Below are positions 31,501-40,462 of a stretch of 64,000 nucleotides of DNA, piece after piece. How positions within the stretch are numbered: position 1 is the first letter of the stretch; each line of letters starts with the position of its first letter. Where the stretch lies: assembly GCF_000421965.1 (NCBI RefSeq), contig NZ_ATAY01000031.1, forward strand, positions 62,001 to 126,000, given 5' to 3'. The notes under the pieces were generated by a model. That model worked only from the letters and a program-made list of their open reading frames with translations. It did not search any database and had not been told where the DNA came from. Made by a program: the position numbers and the translations under genes. This DNA is from Ruminiclostridium papyrosolvens C7. GTDB taxonomy: Bacteria; Bacillota; Clostridia; Acetivibrionales; DSM-1351.

Positions 31501-34500
31501 TTACTGACTCTGCACATAAATCAGATCATCCGTAGCTTTACCCCTGACATAGAAAACCAGTCTTGATGTATTACGGCTATCCCAGGTGTCGATCCATTTC
31601 TCGCTTCCATAGGTTGACGCACCTTTCTTCGTTACCAGGTCAAAGCTTACAAAGGTTTTATCATCCGTTTCCAGTGGAATAACCCACTCAAATGTATAAG
31701 TGTTTCCTGAGGTTCTTGTTAATTTAACGGTATCAGTGTGTGTTTCCCCTTTGATAATATAGTGTATTCGAAATGCCGCATAATCCGGTTCACCCTGGAT
31801 ATCAATCCTTCCTTTTACCTTGTAACCGGCCTTGATATATGTCCTACTGTGGCCCACCAGGGAGAAATAATTTATCGGCATTTTTATGGCAGGGATATCC
31901 GTGTTGTTTCTCCGTGGATACCTGTCGATTTTGCCATCCCGGTTATCATCAATGCCCTTGCTTGTATCAAAATAATAGGATCTCCAACCTAGATCCAGCA
32001 TCATTGTAACTGCAAAACCGTATCCCTTGATACCTACGAATTTATAGTCTACATTAATTGTTTCACTCATTCCCGAAGGAAGCCATGCTTTAAATTCAGC
32101 ACTTCCAAACTTACCATCCGGATATGCTCCATCAGTAATATCAAGTCTAAATTCCCATGTCTTTACCGATCCTGAATCAGATATCAGCTTTATATTTCCG
32201 GAATCCGAAGTGTATGTATGACCTTCGAATAATAATTGGGTTTTTGATACATATTGTGATGTTGTAAACTTAAATACATTTGTATCACCTGTATTTATCT
32301 GTGCTGCAGCTTCCTTGCCGTTTATATATCCTTTCAGGTTTATAGGGGTTTTTACCGTGACCGGAAAAGCTATGGTCTTGCTCTGTTCTGCATTGGCTGT
32401 TATCTTAAAGAAATAATTACCGTCTATAAGGGTATCAGGTATATTATAAGGTATACTGTTCCAACTGATGTCATTTCCGCTTTTAACGCCTGTATCTGTA
32501 CTGTAGCCGATATTTTTAATACCTGACACCTGAGTTCCACTTAAATTGTACAGGGCCATTGTCAAATACGGATTTGACGGATATCTTGTCCATAAATCAA
32601 AGACTTCTAGGTCTTCACTGGCCGGTAAGGTGACAGGAGACGTTGGGTTTCTGAATACTGTTTTCAGTGCCCGAAGTTTGGCTTCAAACTGCATCGGAGG
32701 TGTATCGGATAAGGTAAATGAAGCCTCCGGGACATCTGTATAGGTTGTTCCGTTTATATCCATGGTAAAAACATCTGACCAAGTGTTTTCTATGTCCTTT
32801 ACATAATATCTGATTCTATATGTACCGGGGCTCAGATTGTCGGGTATTGTATAGTTCCATTCCCCGCCTTCTTTTTTCCACATAATTCTTCTATCTGATA
32901 TTCCTTTGTCAGTTTTGGCTCTGGTAATATTATGATCCAGATCATAGCTAAGATCCTTCCAGGTTGTCTTATAGGTATTTGTAACCCCATCAAAATCCCA
33001 ATCCAGTACTGCCTTGGCAACAGGCTTTCTGTGTACATATATATCAACCTCTGTAGCTCCGCTGTAATAGGAGTAATTATCTCCATATGCACCGGAGGGC
33101 TTGTCTTTTACCCTTCTGTATATCCGGTACTTTCCTACATTTGAAAATGAATTTTTTATATCGTCTTTCCATCCTGAATCAGCGTTTAAAACTGTTTGGG
33201 TTCCGGATTCCTGTCCTGTGGGGTTATCAAAATAGTCCTTGTCATGTACATATTGCATTTCTCTTGAAACTATTTCATCTTTTTCAAGGTCGTCTTCGCC
33301 CACATTCAGGGTAAACTGTTGATTCTGAAGAATAAATATCTGTTCAATCTCCGGGGTTTCCTCTGAAATGTATTCCAGAGCTTCATTCAAAATCTCCTGA
33401 ACTGTCTTGCTTGTTGAATCTATATATTTAGCACAGTCAGGATATTGCTTCAGTATGGCGGGTGTTCCTGCCAGAATAACCTTTGCATCTGTCTTTGCCA
33501 AAACTGAATTAAAGTCTGAAATATCCGATATATTACCATCACTTATATATATGATGTATTTACTGCTTTTCCCCCGCCACGTATCTGTGTAAGGCTGCCG
33601 TACATATTTATATATAGTACCGCTGTAGTAGCCTGTATAGTTGGCAACCCACTGCATATTGGGAACCCAGTAGGAAACTGTTCTTTTTGCAGTTCCGGAA
33701 TATCCTGACCAGGATCTTGTCCAGTTAAAATATCCTTCCCCATGAGTAGGGTTTATGGGATGTCCGCAAGGAGTACTTGTGTATGTATAATTCTGAATGT
33801 ACATGTTACCCGAATAACCTTCTCCATCACTGTAGGAAATGCTGGATGAAGGGGTTGAACCACCATACCCATGTCCGGAAGCATAACCACCACCTGAACT
33901 TATAGTCTTGGTCTCAATTCGGGTTTCATAATGTCCAAAATCATGATAACCGCCGTTGTCTGTTACACTTGTCCTTTGCAGCTTGCCCGAATAACCGGCA
34001 CTGGTAAATGAGATTTCTTCCGAAGGGTAATTTGTTCCGGTATTGCTTGATATACTTGCAGGGGTTGAATATTCATAGGTTTTCATGTCCCATATATTGA
34101 CGTTGGGAATAATATTTCTGCCCAGCAATGCATTTTCCATTGTCACTCTGTTGCTGGCAATATATTCGTATTTATCCTGTGCTAAGTCCTTATCCCTCAT
34201 GATATACAAATCTACGTTAGGTCTTTCAACGGGAGCATCCACGTATATATCTGAAAGCGGTTGGTAGTTGTCTACCCAAAAATCACATTCCAGACTTGCT
34301 GACTTTTTATCCGATTCGGTAACATACTGAGATAGCGTATCCTGACCATTTACACCAACAAACTCATCCTGGGCGTATATATAGAATTTGTAGTATCCAA
34401 GCTGTGTTGGAGAATATTCTGGGAAATCACTAAGACCATTCCATCTCTGAATCAGTGTGTCGACACTGCCGTTGTCGTCACTGTCATACCACAATTCTAT

Positions 34501-36639
34501 TCTGGCACTTGCTATTTTGTCACCATCTGTACTGTTGACGTCATAGTGCCAGGCACTTATCTGATCATTTCTTGTTACTATGCTGTCAGATAGGTTCAGC
34601 TCTATATTCGGAGCAATATCCTCAAGTACCTGGAATTCCACTGTATATGGGTCAGACCATTTTCCCAGGGTGTTTTTGCACTCCAGCGTCAAGGAGTATG
34701 AACCCGGCTCTTTATATTGCAGTTGCTTTTTTAAGTCGCTATCAGTACCTTTGTACAGTTGTGAAGTACCACCGTATGACCATCTGTATTCAACTATTGG
34801 ATATTTGTCCAGAACCAGTTGTATGTTCCCGTCAGCAGAGATATTTTCAACATTTATTATCCGGTTTTGCTTCCAGGAGTTCGAGGAAAGCTTAAATTGT
34901 GCAATAGGCTTTGTGGGATATACATACACATAATCCGTTGATACATATTCAACCACGGCAGCACCAAGTATCTCCTGCTTTTTATCTTCCGGTATCCCCG
35001 TCAGTACAATCTTGCTTTTATCAAGGATGTATCTGCAGATAACTTCTGCAAAGTATCCGTTTTTATCGGAAGTAGCCGGAAAGATGTAATATCCTGAAAA
35101 GAATTGGTCATAGTCAACGGCTTCCCCATTAACGTACAATTCAGTACTCTTGACTGCTGACATATCCGTATTGTCTGTAGCGTCCCGGAATAGAACTGTG
35201 TCAAATGCCACTTCACCGATGTGATTATGTATTTCAAGTGTAGGTATATCAATTACTAAGGATTCTTTTTTTGCAAGTGCTTTAAAATTGTTTGTAAGAA
35301 ATTTGTTATTGCCTTCTGCCGTCTGAGTGTGGGTATCCTTATATACTACTTTTGCAGTAGCTTCCACTGCCAATAGATATTTATCCCCTGACTTTGGCAG
35401 TTTTTTTATGTCTGCTACAGTTGTTTCTATTGTAATAGTTGCAGTACCTTGGTTGTCCGCAGCACTCTTTGGTACTATCGTAACGGCTTTCTTTTGCTCA
35501 TCAGTAAGTGTAAGGCCCGGGATTTTGTCTAGGTTTAATTCCCAGTTTTTTATATCCTGTCTTGTATAAAATGCACTTCTTGTAACAGGATCTTTGTAGT
35601 AGTCACTGTCTTCCAAAACTCCCTGTACTGTAAATTGAAGTTTTACTTTTTGTTTATCCATTTCTCCGTTTTCAGGTATGCTTGGCAAGGGAGAAGCAAG
35701 TGTGACATAGCACTTTATCGGCAAGTCGTACTTGTTATTTTTCAGTATTGGTATTGAAAACGTCTGATACCAGATAGAGCCGTTTGGCCTTATGTGCCAC
35801 ATCTTTCCGCTGCCGGAATACTGGATTGTCGGAGCCGACTGTACATATAGGTATTGATACACATTTGGGTCGTAAACATTGTTTCCGTTGGGTATTCCCT
35901 TAAATCCGTTTACCGAAGAAAAAGTTCGGAACATCCAGTTTCTCAAGCTTTGCACTATAGTCCTTTGATAACGGTTATTTATGTTATATGCTCCATCATT
36001 GTAGGTACTTATTTTTGCTGTGAGTGCTTTTTTAACTTCATTAGAAGCACTCCAGGGCTCCTTTACCCAGTTTCTTTCTTTAAATGAAGTCTCAGTTGCA
36101 ACATTTATCATCCACATATTACTGAATACTTCTCCATTTACATCGAAGCCCAGGTACTTCCACTCTCCCCGGTTGGTCTTGCAGGTATCACCATGTGTTT
36201 CAGGGTTCTGTTCCTTGCCTTTGCATGTAATTCCGTTTGGTTTTAAGAAATATCCTCCGTCATAATAAATATCAGGCTGCTTATTGTCCAGGTCACTATG
36301 TATCTGATATCCGCACTTGAAATAGTTTCCTGCCACGCACTTGTAGCTACCATATACTACAAGGTTTTTTTGTGTGAACATCCTGTAGTTGAGATAATAT
36401 GTATTAGTACCCTTTTTTATTGAAAATGGCACCGCACCTCCTCCAGGAAGTGTAGGTAATTGGTTGTTCTTTTTATAACTGTCGTATGTAGTCCGGTCAA
36501 AAAACTCTATACCGCCCTTTTCATATTTCAGGGATGTATAACTTCCTGTTGCATTTATCTTGAAAATCACAGGAAAAAAAGCAATAAAAAAAGCTGTACA
36601 CATTATCATGCACAGCACCTTAACTAATCTGTTATTCAA
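31501..36639 (-). CDS. Giant secreted surface protein (1712 residues)
   Basis: An extracellular protein starting at TTG behind AAGGTGA. It has a signal peptide (VKVLCMIMCTAFFIAFFPVI), then a conserved-looking N-terminal region of about 300 residues with paired Cys (CKGKEQNPETHGDTC). Several beta-sandwich or PKD-like units follow, for example around 600-680 (YRWSYGGTSQLYKG, GSYSLTLECKNTLGKWSDPY) and around 1240-1320 (GTYRIRYYVKDIENTWSDVF). A Gly/Ser/Tyr-rich stretch lies near 890-1000, and late calcium-loop-like acidic patches occur (GIDDNRDGKIDRYPR). No LPxTG anchor is visible. It is 19 bp after the SLH protein gene, suggesting attachment through that partner. Its likely role is adhesion or contact with a partner cell during mating. 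It may belong to the Athe_2463-type family, but that is recalled and not confirmed. Confidence 0.7.
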   Translation of the reverse strand: MNNRLVKVLCMIMCTAFFIAFFPVIFKINATGSYTSLKYEKGGIEFFDRTTYDSYKKNNQLPTLPGGGAVPFSIKKGTNTYYLNYRMFTQKNLVVYGSYKCVAGNYFKCGYQIHSDLDNKQPDIYYDGGYFLKPNGITCKGKEQNPETHGDTCKTNRGEWKYLGFDVNGEVFSNMWMINVATETSFKERNWVKEPWSASNEVKKALTAKISTYNDGAYNINNRYQRTIVQSLRNWMFRTFSSVNGFKGIPNGNNVYDPNVYQYLYVQSAPTIQYSGSGKMWHIRPNGSIWYQTFSIPILKNNKYDLPIKCYVTLASPLPSIPENGEMDKQKVKLQFTVQGVLEDSDYYKDPVTRSAFYTRQDIKNWELNLDKIPGLTLTDEQKKAVTIVPKSAADNQGTATITIETTVADIKKLPKSGDKYLLAVEATAKVVYKDTHTQTAEGNNKFLTNNFKALAKKESLVIDIPTLEIHNHIGEVAFDTVLFRDATDNTDMSAVKSTELYVNGEAVDYDQFFSGYYIFPATSDKNGYFAEVICRYILDKSKIVLTGIPEDKKQEILGAAVVEYVSTDYVYVYPTKPIAQFKLSSNSWKQNRIINVENISADGNIQLVLDKYPIVEYRWSYGGTSQLYKGTDSDLKKQLQYKEPGSYSLTLECKNTLGKWSDPYTVEFQVLEDIAPNIELNLSDSIVTRNDQISAWHYDVNSTDGDKIASARIELWYDSDDNGSVDTLIQRWNGLSDFPEYSPTQLGYYKFYIYAQDEFVGVNGQDTLSQYVTESDKKSASLECDFWVDNYQPLSDIYVDAPVERPNVDLYIMRDKDLAQDKYEYIASNRVTMENALLGRNIIPNVNIWDMKTYEYSTPASISSNTGTNYPSEEISFTSAGYSGKLQRTSVTDNGGYHDFGHYETRIETKTISSGGGYASGHGYGGSTPSSSISYSDGEGYSGNMYIQNYTYTSTPCGHPINPTHGEGYFNWTRSWSGYSGTAKRTVSYWVPNMQWVANYTGYYSGTIYKYVRQPYTDTWRGKSSKYIIYISDGNISDISDFNSVLAKTDAKVILAGTPAILKQYPDCAKYIDSTSKTVQEILNEALEYISEETPEIEQIFILQNQQFTLNVGEDDLEKDEIVSREMQYVHDKDYFDNPTGQESGTQTVLNADSGWKDDIKNSFSNVGKYRIYRRVKDKPSGAYGDNYSYYSGATEVDIYVHRKPVAKAVLDWDFDGVTNTYKTTWKDLSYDLDHNITRAKTDKGISDRRIMWKKEGGEWNYTIPDNLSPGTYRIRYYVKDIENTWSDVFTMDINGTTYTDVPEASFTLSDTPPMQFEAKLRALKTVFRNPTSPVTLPASEDLEVFDLWTRYPSNPYLTMALYNLSGTQVSGIKNIGYSTDTGVKSGNDISWNSIPYNIPDTLIDGNYFFKITANAEQSKTIAFPVTVKTPINLKGYINGKEAAAQINTGDTNVFKFTTSQYVSKTQLLFEGHTYTSDSGNIKLISDSGSVKTWEFRLDITDGAYPDGKFGSAEFKAWLPSGMSETINVDYKFVGIKGYGFAVTMMLDLGWRSYYFDTSKGIDDNRDGKIDRYPRRNNTDIPAIKMPINYFSLVGHSRTYIKAGYKVKGRIDIQGEPDYAAFRIHYIIKGETHTDTVKLTRTSGNTYTFEWVIPLETDDKTFVSFDLVTKKGASTYGSEKWIDTWDSRNTSRLVFYVRGKATDDLIYVQSQ

Positions 36640-36658
36640 TTAAATCACCTTCTCAAAT

Positions 36659-38101
36659 TTAGTTTAGTTTAAGCATCTTATCCTTGGTTATAAAATCTTT
36701 AGCCCATACTTGAAATGTAAAAACGTTACCACTATCACCATTACCACCAACAACATATATCTGTCTACCATCAACAAGGTATACACCGCTTTTCCACTCG
36801 ACTCCATTTATTGCATAACTTAAATATTGGTCATGTATTTTTTTTGCCTGCTCATAATTCTTTTGAAACCATACTTTTAATAGTTCATGGCTATAACTTT
36901 TTAAGTCTTTATTATATTCATCAACTTCATAGCTTGAAATTTCATACAGCCAGCCATTTGCATTATCATATAAGCTCTCTTCTTTTCCTTTTGGTATTTG
37001 TGTTCTTTGAGATGCCATTCCAATTCCGTTCATAGGTAAAATTAATCCGTTGAAATTATAGTTCATATACTTTTTAAAGTGATCCTCACCATTGAAATAG
37101 TTTACTGCAAAGCTTTTGTATTTCTCACTGAAAGTAAAGTCTATCTTCCCTCCTGTTATCAGGTTACAGTTCTTGTACATTGTTTGTGCTGTTTCCCATA
37201 TCTCCATCATTGGGAACAAGCCTTTATAAAGGGTATATTCCTTGTTTTCATAGAAGCCTGCGGTTTCATTGTCATATGCACCGTTGTTGGCATTGCTGTT
37301 TGTCCATTTGAAGCTTTCGCTGGCTGATGGAATGCTTTCCACCCTTGCCTTCTTGTCCAAAAGCTTTATTATTATGACGGATGCCTCAGCTCTGGTAAGA
37401 GTACCCTTGGGATTGAATTTGTTGTTACTTCCTGTTAAAAGCCCTACTCGGTAGCAGTCGATGACATCCTGAAGGTATTTCCCTGTGATAGTAGGATAAT
37501 CTGTCATTTTAAGCTTCTGGTAGCCTGCATATACATTGTCAAAAAAGCCTTTGTTACCCTTGGACGGGTATGGGTCGCTTCCCTTTATAAAGTAATCCTT
37601 TGGAACTGTTTCATATTTTCCTAGGGTTCTTCTTGCAAGACTTGCCGCAAGTTCACGGGTAATAGGTTTTGTATAATCCTGAATTTCGCCTTTTGACAGT
37701 ATACCTTCATTTAAGGCAATATCAACGAAGGGTTTGTAGTACGGTACTCCTTGAGGTACTTCCGGTCGGTAGCCTATTGCTCTGACGAGCATCAAAATGT
37801 ATTGTCCTCCCAGGAGCTTTTCATCCGGCCTGAAGCTTCTGTCCGGAAAACCTGATATTATTTCAAGTGCAGATATTTTTGATATGAAATTCCTGCCCCA
37901 GTGACTTTTAATATCCGGGTACTTAGCCAGCTCAGTATCAAGGCTTGCTTGTGTCAGGCCGTTGTATTTGTCAACAAGAGGCTTCATACGCATTGCTGTT
38001 GTTGTACTGTCTGACGGATCAGCATTTTCCGCCGTTACGGGTAAAAATGCTGATAATATAATTGCTAATACTGTTATCATACATAAAAGTTTTTTTATCA
38101 T
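36659..38101 (-). CDS. SLH-domain surface protein
   Basis: A 480-residue exported protein. A signal peptide (MIKKLLCMITVLAIILSAFL) is followed by three S-layer-homology repeats within residues 45-260: SHWGRNFISKISALEIISGF then PDRSFRPDEKLLGG; the second with KPFVDIALNEGILSKGE and PITRELAASLARRTLG; the third with NKFNPKGTLTRAEASVIIIK. The C-terminal 220 residues are unrecognised (TAGFYENKEYTLYKGLFPMM). SLH repeats bind pyruvylated cell-wall polymer, so this protein is wall-attached. An AAAGGAG precedes the ATG. It lies between the pilin-like genes and the giant secreted protein, pointing to one surface complex encoded by the element. Confidence 0.88.
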   Translation of the reverse strand: MIKKLLCMITVLAIILSAFLPVTAENADPSDSTTTAMRMKPLVDKYNGLTQASLDTELAKYPDIKSHWGRNFISKISALEIISGFPDRSFRPDEKLLGGQYILMLVRAIGYRPEVPQGVPYYKPFVDIALNEGILSKGEIQDYTKPITRELAASLARRTLGKYETVPKDYFIKGSDPYPSKGNKGFFDNVYAGYQKLKMTDYPTITGKYLQDVIDCYRVGLLTGSNNKFNPKGTLTRAEASVIIIKLLDKKARVESIPSASESFKWTNSNANNGAYDNETAGFYENKEYTLYKGLFPMMEIWETAQTMYKNCNLITGGKIDFTFSEKYKSFAVNYFNGEDHFKKYMNYNFNGLILPMNGIGMASQRTQIPKGKEESLYDNANGWLYEISSYEVDEYNKDLKSYSHELLKVWFQKNYEQAKKIHDQYLSYAINGVEWKSGVYLVDGRQIYVVGGNGDSGNVFTFQVWAKDFITKDKMLKLN

Positions 38102-38148
38102 TCTCTCTATTCTCCTTTTGACTCATTTAAAATTTCGTTTGACATATG

Positions 38149-38176
38149 TTTACATTCGATTTGATTTTGTTATAAT
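38149..38176 (+). promoter_or_regulatory. Plus-strand promoter inside the leftward operon
   Basis: TTTACA and TATAAT are separated by 16 bp, facing right, against the direction of all genes for 20 kb on either side. A TTGACA lies just upstream at 38139. Downstream are a strong hairpin at 38244-38272 and a 25-codon ORF. Confidence 0.55.
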
Positions 38177-38182
38177 ATATAT

Positions 38183-38275
38183 ATGGTGATTGGATATCCG
38201 CAAGATGCGGCAGTCACATTACAAAGTGTAAAGTTTAAGCTTCATCACCCTGTATTGCGAGTACAGGGTGATTTT
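38183..38275 (+). ncRNA. Candidate small antisense RNA
   Basis: From the expected start of the plus-strand promoter, the transcript contains a CCGC/GCGG hairpin at about 38198-38210 and ends in a perfect 11-bp stem (ATCACCCTGTA and its complement, 38244-38272) followed by TTTTCG. It lies antisense to the region upstream of the SLH gene and could influence the operon there. Promoter and hairpin are seen; the RNA itself is inferred. Confidence 0.35.
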
Positions 38276-38545
38276 CGTTATACCAGCTTGATTATTGTTA
38301 TAATCAAGGAGAGTAACGATATGAGAAACATAGAGAACATTATCATTAAAGATATTGCTTCGTATATCTTCATACCAGCCACCTCCCTTCTTTTGTAAGA
38401 TGGGAATGTGACTAACGCACCCTGCATTTATCCAATCACCAAAATTGATGATAGGATTAAGCTTTGTAATATTATACCATGTATTATTTTTCCATAGAAG
38501 TTTAATTTGTACCTGATTTGTTTTTCCCGGCCCGATATTTCTCAA
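38219..38545 (-). CDS. Doubtful hypothetical protein between pilus and SLH genes
   Basis: A 108-codon open frame starting at TTG without a ribosome site and overlapping the end of the preceding membrane-protein gene by 44 bp. The sequence has some protein-like character (WKNNTWYNITKLNPIINFGD), but its last third is encoded across the hairpin and antisense sORF. It is the only minus-strand candidate in this 400-bp gap. It is weakly supported. Confidence 0.25.
   Translation of the reverse strand: MRNIGPGKTNQVQIKLLWKNNTWYNITKLNPIINFGDWINAGCVSHIPILQKKGGGWYEDIRSNIFNDNVLYVSHIVTLLDYNNNQAGITKITLYSQYRVMKLKLYTL
38321..38398 (+). CDS. 25-residue hydrophobic sORF with strong ribosome site
   Basis: The ORF MRNIENIIIKDIASYIFIPA plus TSLLL is preceded by AAGGAGAG with 9-bp spacing. 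It follows the rightward promoter and hairpin at 38149-38272 and lies opposite the leftward operon. A short hydrophobic peptide next to an antisense-type RNA resembles type I toxin loci in layout, but the peptide lacks the usual basic tail and does not match a family I know. It could also be leader-peptide noise. Confidence 0.4.
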   Translation: MRNIENIIIKDIASYIFIPATSLLL

Positions 38546-38783
38546 CTATAAGTATAAAATATAATGTTAAAACTGTTATTAATAATATTGCAATTAAGTC
38601 ACATATCGTAAATGCATTCTTGTTTAAAAACAATGCAGCACAGCCAACTATAAGATTATATGTATACGCTGCAAGACTGAATAAAAACCGATTTCGAGTT
38701 TTTGCTCTGATGTTGATTGATATGACTAGCAATATCAGACCTATAAACTGAAACAGAAGAAAAATAATTTCGGCTTCAGTCAT
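38502..38783 (-). CDS. Small membrane protein in the pilus operon
   Basis: A 93-residue protein with three hydrophobic helices (EIIFLLFQFIGLILLVISI, YTYNLIVGCAALFL, LIAILLITVLTLYFILIV) and a basic C-terminus (EKYRAGKNKSGTN). The ATG at 38781-38783 overlaps the preceding gene's stop, which suggests translational coupling. It belongs to the run of TadE-like and pilin-like genes and may be an accessory membrane component. No family is recognised. Confidence 0.6.
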   Translation of the reverse strand: MTEAEIIFLLFQFIGLILLVISINIRAKTRNRFLFSLAAYTYNLIVGCAALFLNKNAFTICDLIAILLITVLTLYFILIVEKYRAGKNKSGTN

Positions 38784-39432
38784 CAATACCACTGTCCTTT
38801 CTTTCTATATGCGAACCTTTAAAAGCTATAAAGGTTGCAGTTCGTTTTTTAAAAAGACCGTCTATTTCATAGTTTTTAATAAAAACCATATAACAAGGTT
38901 TTTTCTCAAATTCAGTTGTTTTTGGATTCCCATTTACGTATATGGTTTCCGAATCCGGATCGGCAGCATCCCAGAATGCCAACGAATTTGTATTTATTAC
39001 GGTTTCTATGGAAGCCGGATCCGTGACACTGCCGGATATATTTTTTGAATCATTTGTTATTATGTAGTTCATGTCCGTGTCGGTTGGGTTGATTATGATT
39101 ATCATCATTTTTGGTATAACTTGATCTTTTCTTATACCGGCATTTGATTCCAATGTACTGAAAAAAGCAGCAGATGCCTTTTCTGTATCTATGACAATAT
39201 TATCGGTAGATATTTTCCCTGTAGACTCGTCCACACCTTCAGCATAGCCTTGTCGACTGAGCTCGGTATTATTCTCCTGGACTGCAGCCGACACTGCAAA
39301 ATCAATAGCACTGGCAATACATTTTTTCTTGTATGAATATAAAGAATAATCTGCTACGTTAAGTACGATAATGGCAAGTACTAGAACTATTGCCATGCTG
39401 AAAAACATGAAGCTAAGTGTTCCCTTGCTCAC
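38776..39432 (-). CDS. TadE/TadG-like pilus protein
   Basis: A 218-residue protein with a short cytoplasmic start, then one membrane helix (FMFFSMAIVLVLAIIVLNVA) and a long exterior domain. This layout is that of TadE/TadG-type pseudopilins. The start was set at the GTG at 39430-39432, behind GAGGTG and overlapping the previous gene by 20 bp, instead of the much longer open frame, whose first 45 residues merely repeat the neighbour's DNA in another frame. It is part of the Tad pilus set at the end of the transfer operon. The exterior domain (GYAEGVDESTGKISTDNIVI) is not recognised. Confidence 0.7.
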   Translation of the reverse strand: MSKGTLSFMFFSMAIVLVLAIIVLNVADYSLYSYKKKCIASAIDFAVSAAVQENNTELSRQGYAEGVDESTGKISTDNIVIDTEKASAAFFSTLESNAGIRKDQVIPKMMIIIINPTDTDMNYIITNDSKNISGSVTDPASIETVINTNSLAFWDAADPDSETIYVNGNPKTTEFEKKPCYMVFIKNYEIDGLFKKRTATFIAFKGSHIERKDSGIDD

Positions 39433-39874
39433 TATACACCTCAATTCTACATTCTGCCCTGGCTTTATAATATAAATTCTTACTATCGTCAGCACTGATT
39501 CCGCCGTTCTGCAACCTGCTGTACATTGATATGCTTCCTGATTTGATATAAACCATGAATGCCTCACCCTTGTTTAATTTTTCTCCTATTGTGTAATTAG
39601 TCAATACTACGATTCTACCCCCAGCGTATACTCCCTTTTTTAGAATAATGCTGCTGCCAACTGAGCTAAAGTCTGCGATTTTGCCAATTTTGGTCTTGAA
39701 CTCGTTATAGGCTTCAGCAGTCAGTCTACCTGTAATTTTTACCTGGTAAGCTATCAGATCAACCTGATCCTTAAGATACCTCTGCTTCAGATCATAGTCC
39801 GAAATTGCAATCCCCTTAAACATTAAAAGTGCAATAAAAGGGATAATTATCATTGCTACAAATATCTTGTTCAT
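39413..39874 (-). CDS. Pilin-like exported protein
   Basis: A 153-residue protein beginning MNKIFVAMIIIPFIALLMFK, a positively charged start and one hydrophobic helix as in Tad-type minor pilins, then a 125-residue exterior domain ending in RAECRIEVYSEQGNT. GAGGTGG lies before the ATG. It shares its opening pattern (MNK, then a hydrophobic helix) with the two shorter genes upstream, suggesting a small family of pilin-like subunits. It overlaps the next gene by 20 bp. Confidence 0.65.
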   Translation of the reverse strand: MNKIFVAMIIIPFIALLMFKGIAISDYDLKQRYLKDQVDLIAYQVKITGRLTAEAYNEFKTKIGKIADFSSVGSSIILKKGVYAGGRIVVLTNYTIGEKLNKGEAFMVYIKSGSISMYSRLQNGGISADDSKNLYYKARAECRIEVYSEQGNT

Positions 39875-39885
39875 AAACCACCTCT

Positions 39886-40041
39886 TTACGGTTCAGGCAC
39901 TATATTGTTATTTGTCTGCTTTACCGTCATGAAAGTCTTCTCACCTCCCGTCCTGATTTCGGTTGCAATGGGTATTATCACCGAGACAACCAAGCCTATA
40001 CAAAGTGCAAATAGAATTATTGATACAATTACCTTGTTCAT
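39886..40041 (-). CDS. 51-residue pilin-like protein
   Basis: A short gene starting MNKVIVSIILFALCIGLVVS, with one membrane helix and a 25-residue exterior tail (ATEIRTGGEKTFMTVKQTNN). It is nearly identical in layout to the neighbouring 67-residue protein (LNKVLVAIILFALTVAIIVA). The ATG follows GGAGCTG at normal spacing, and the stop is 11 bp before the next gene's ATG. It is probably a Flp-type minor pilin; the size and helix fit, but the Glu usually found after the cleavage site in Flp pilins is not clear. Confidence 0.65.
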   Translation of the reverse strand: MNKVIVSIILFALCIGLVVSVIIPIATEIRTGGEKTFMTVKQTNNNIVPEP

Positions 40042-40063
40042 TAATTATCAGCTCCTTCAGTAA

Positions 40064-40267
40064 TTAAACCGTTTGTGTTATTCCATATCCAAAAACGTTA
40101 TATGATACCGGAGCACTCAACGTATTGATGTCTGTCTGAGTATCGTCCAATTTGTCCTTTGCTCCCTGCCCTGCGGATTTACCGGATTTCATAATAGGAA
40201 TGATAACTGCCACTATTATTGCTACCGTAAGTGCAAATAGTATTATCGCAACCAGTACTTTGTTCAA
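40064..40267 (-). CDS. Flp-like small pilin
   Basis: A 67-residue protein starting at TTG behind GGAAGGAGGTG (8-bp spacing). The longer open frame upstream has no ribosome site. The sequence is a hydrophobic helix (NKVLVAIILFALTVAIIVAV), then a short polar exterior part rich in Lys, Gly and Asp (KSGKSAGQGAKDKLDDTQTD). Size and layout fit the major pilin of a Tad/Flp system. It lies after a terminator pair and may have its own promoter, as major pilin genes often do to reach higher levels. The pilin call is an inference from layout and neighbours. Confidence 0.65.
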   Translation of the reverse strand: MNKVLVAIILFALTVAIIVAVIIPIMKSGKSAGQGAKDKLDDTQTDINTLSAPVSYNVFGYGITQTV

Positions 40268-40345
40268 GGTTCTCACCTCCTTCCAAGTAGAATGTTTTGA
40301 CTTAAACCACCTCCTTAAAATAAAGGTCGTAATGCTATATTTCAT

Positions 40346-40382
40346 AAAAACCCCGCATGAAGTCAATTTTGCAGGGTTTTTT
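40346..40382. terminator. Hairpin upstream of the small pilin genes
   Basis: The arms AAAAACCCCGCA and TGCAGGGTTTTT (one mismatch) are flanked by A and T runs, so they can act in both directions. Confidence 0.65.
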
Positions 40383-40390
40383 GGGCATAG

Positions 40391-40423
40391 AAAAAAGAGT
40401 TGGAGTGAACCAACTCTTTTTTT
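40391..40423. terminator. Terminator after the Cys-rich protein gene
   Basis: The arms AAAAAAGAGTTGG and CCAACTCTTTTTT form a perfect stem around a 6-base loop, 40 bp past the stop of the Cys-rich gene on the minus strand. With the neighbouring hairpin it separates the TadC-side genes from the pilin genes. Confidence 0.8.
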
Positions 40424-40462
40424 GTTATATTTCTATTAACTTTGCTGAAAAAAAGTGTTTAT

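Noticed and set aside
39433-39567. The first 45 codons of the longest frame of the TadE/G-like gene
   Set aside because: They overlap the previous gene in another frame; a GTG with a good ribosome site lies at 39430-39432.
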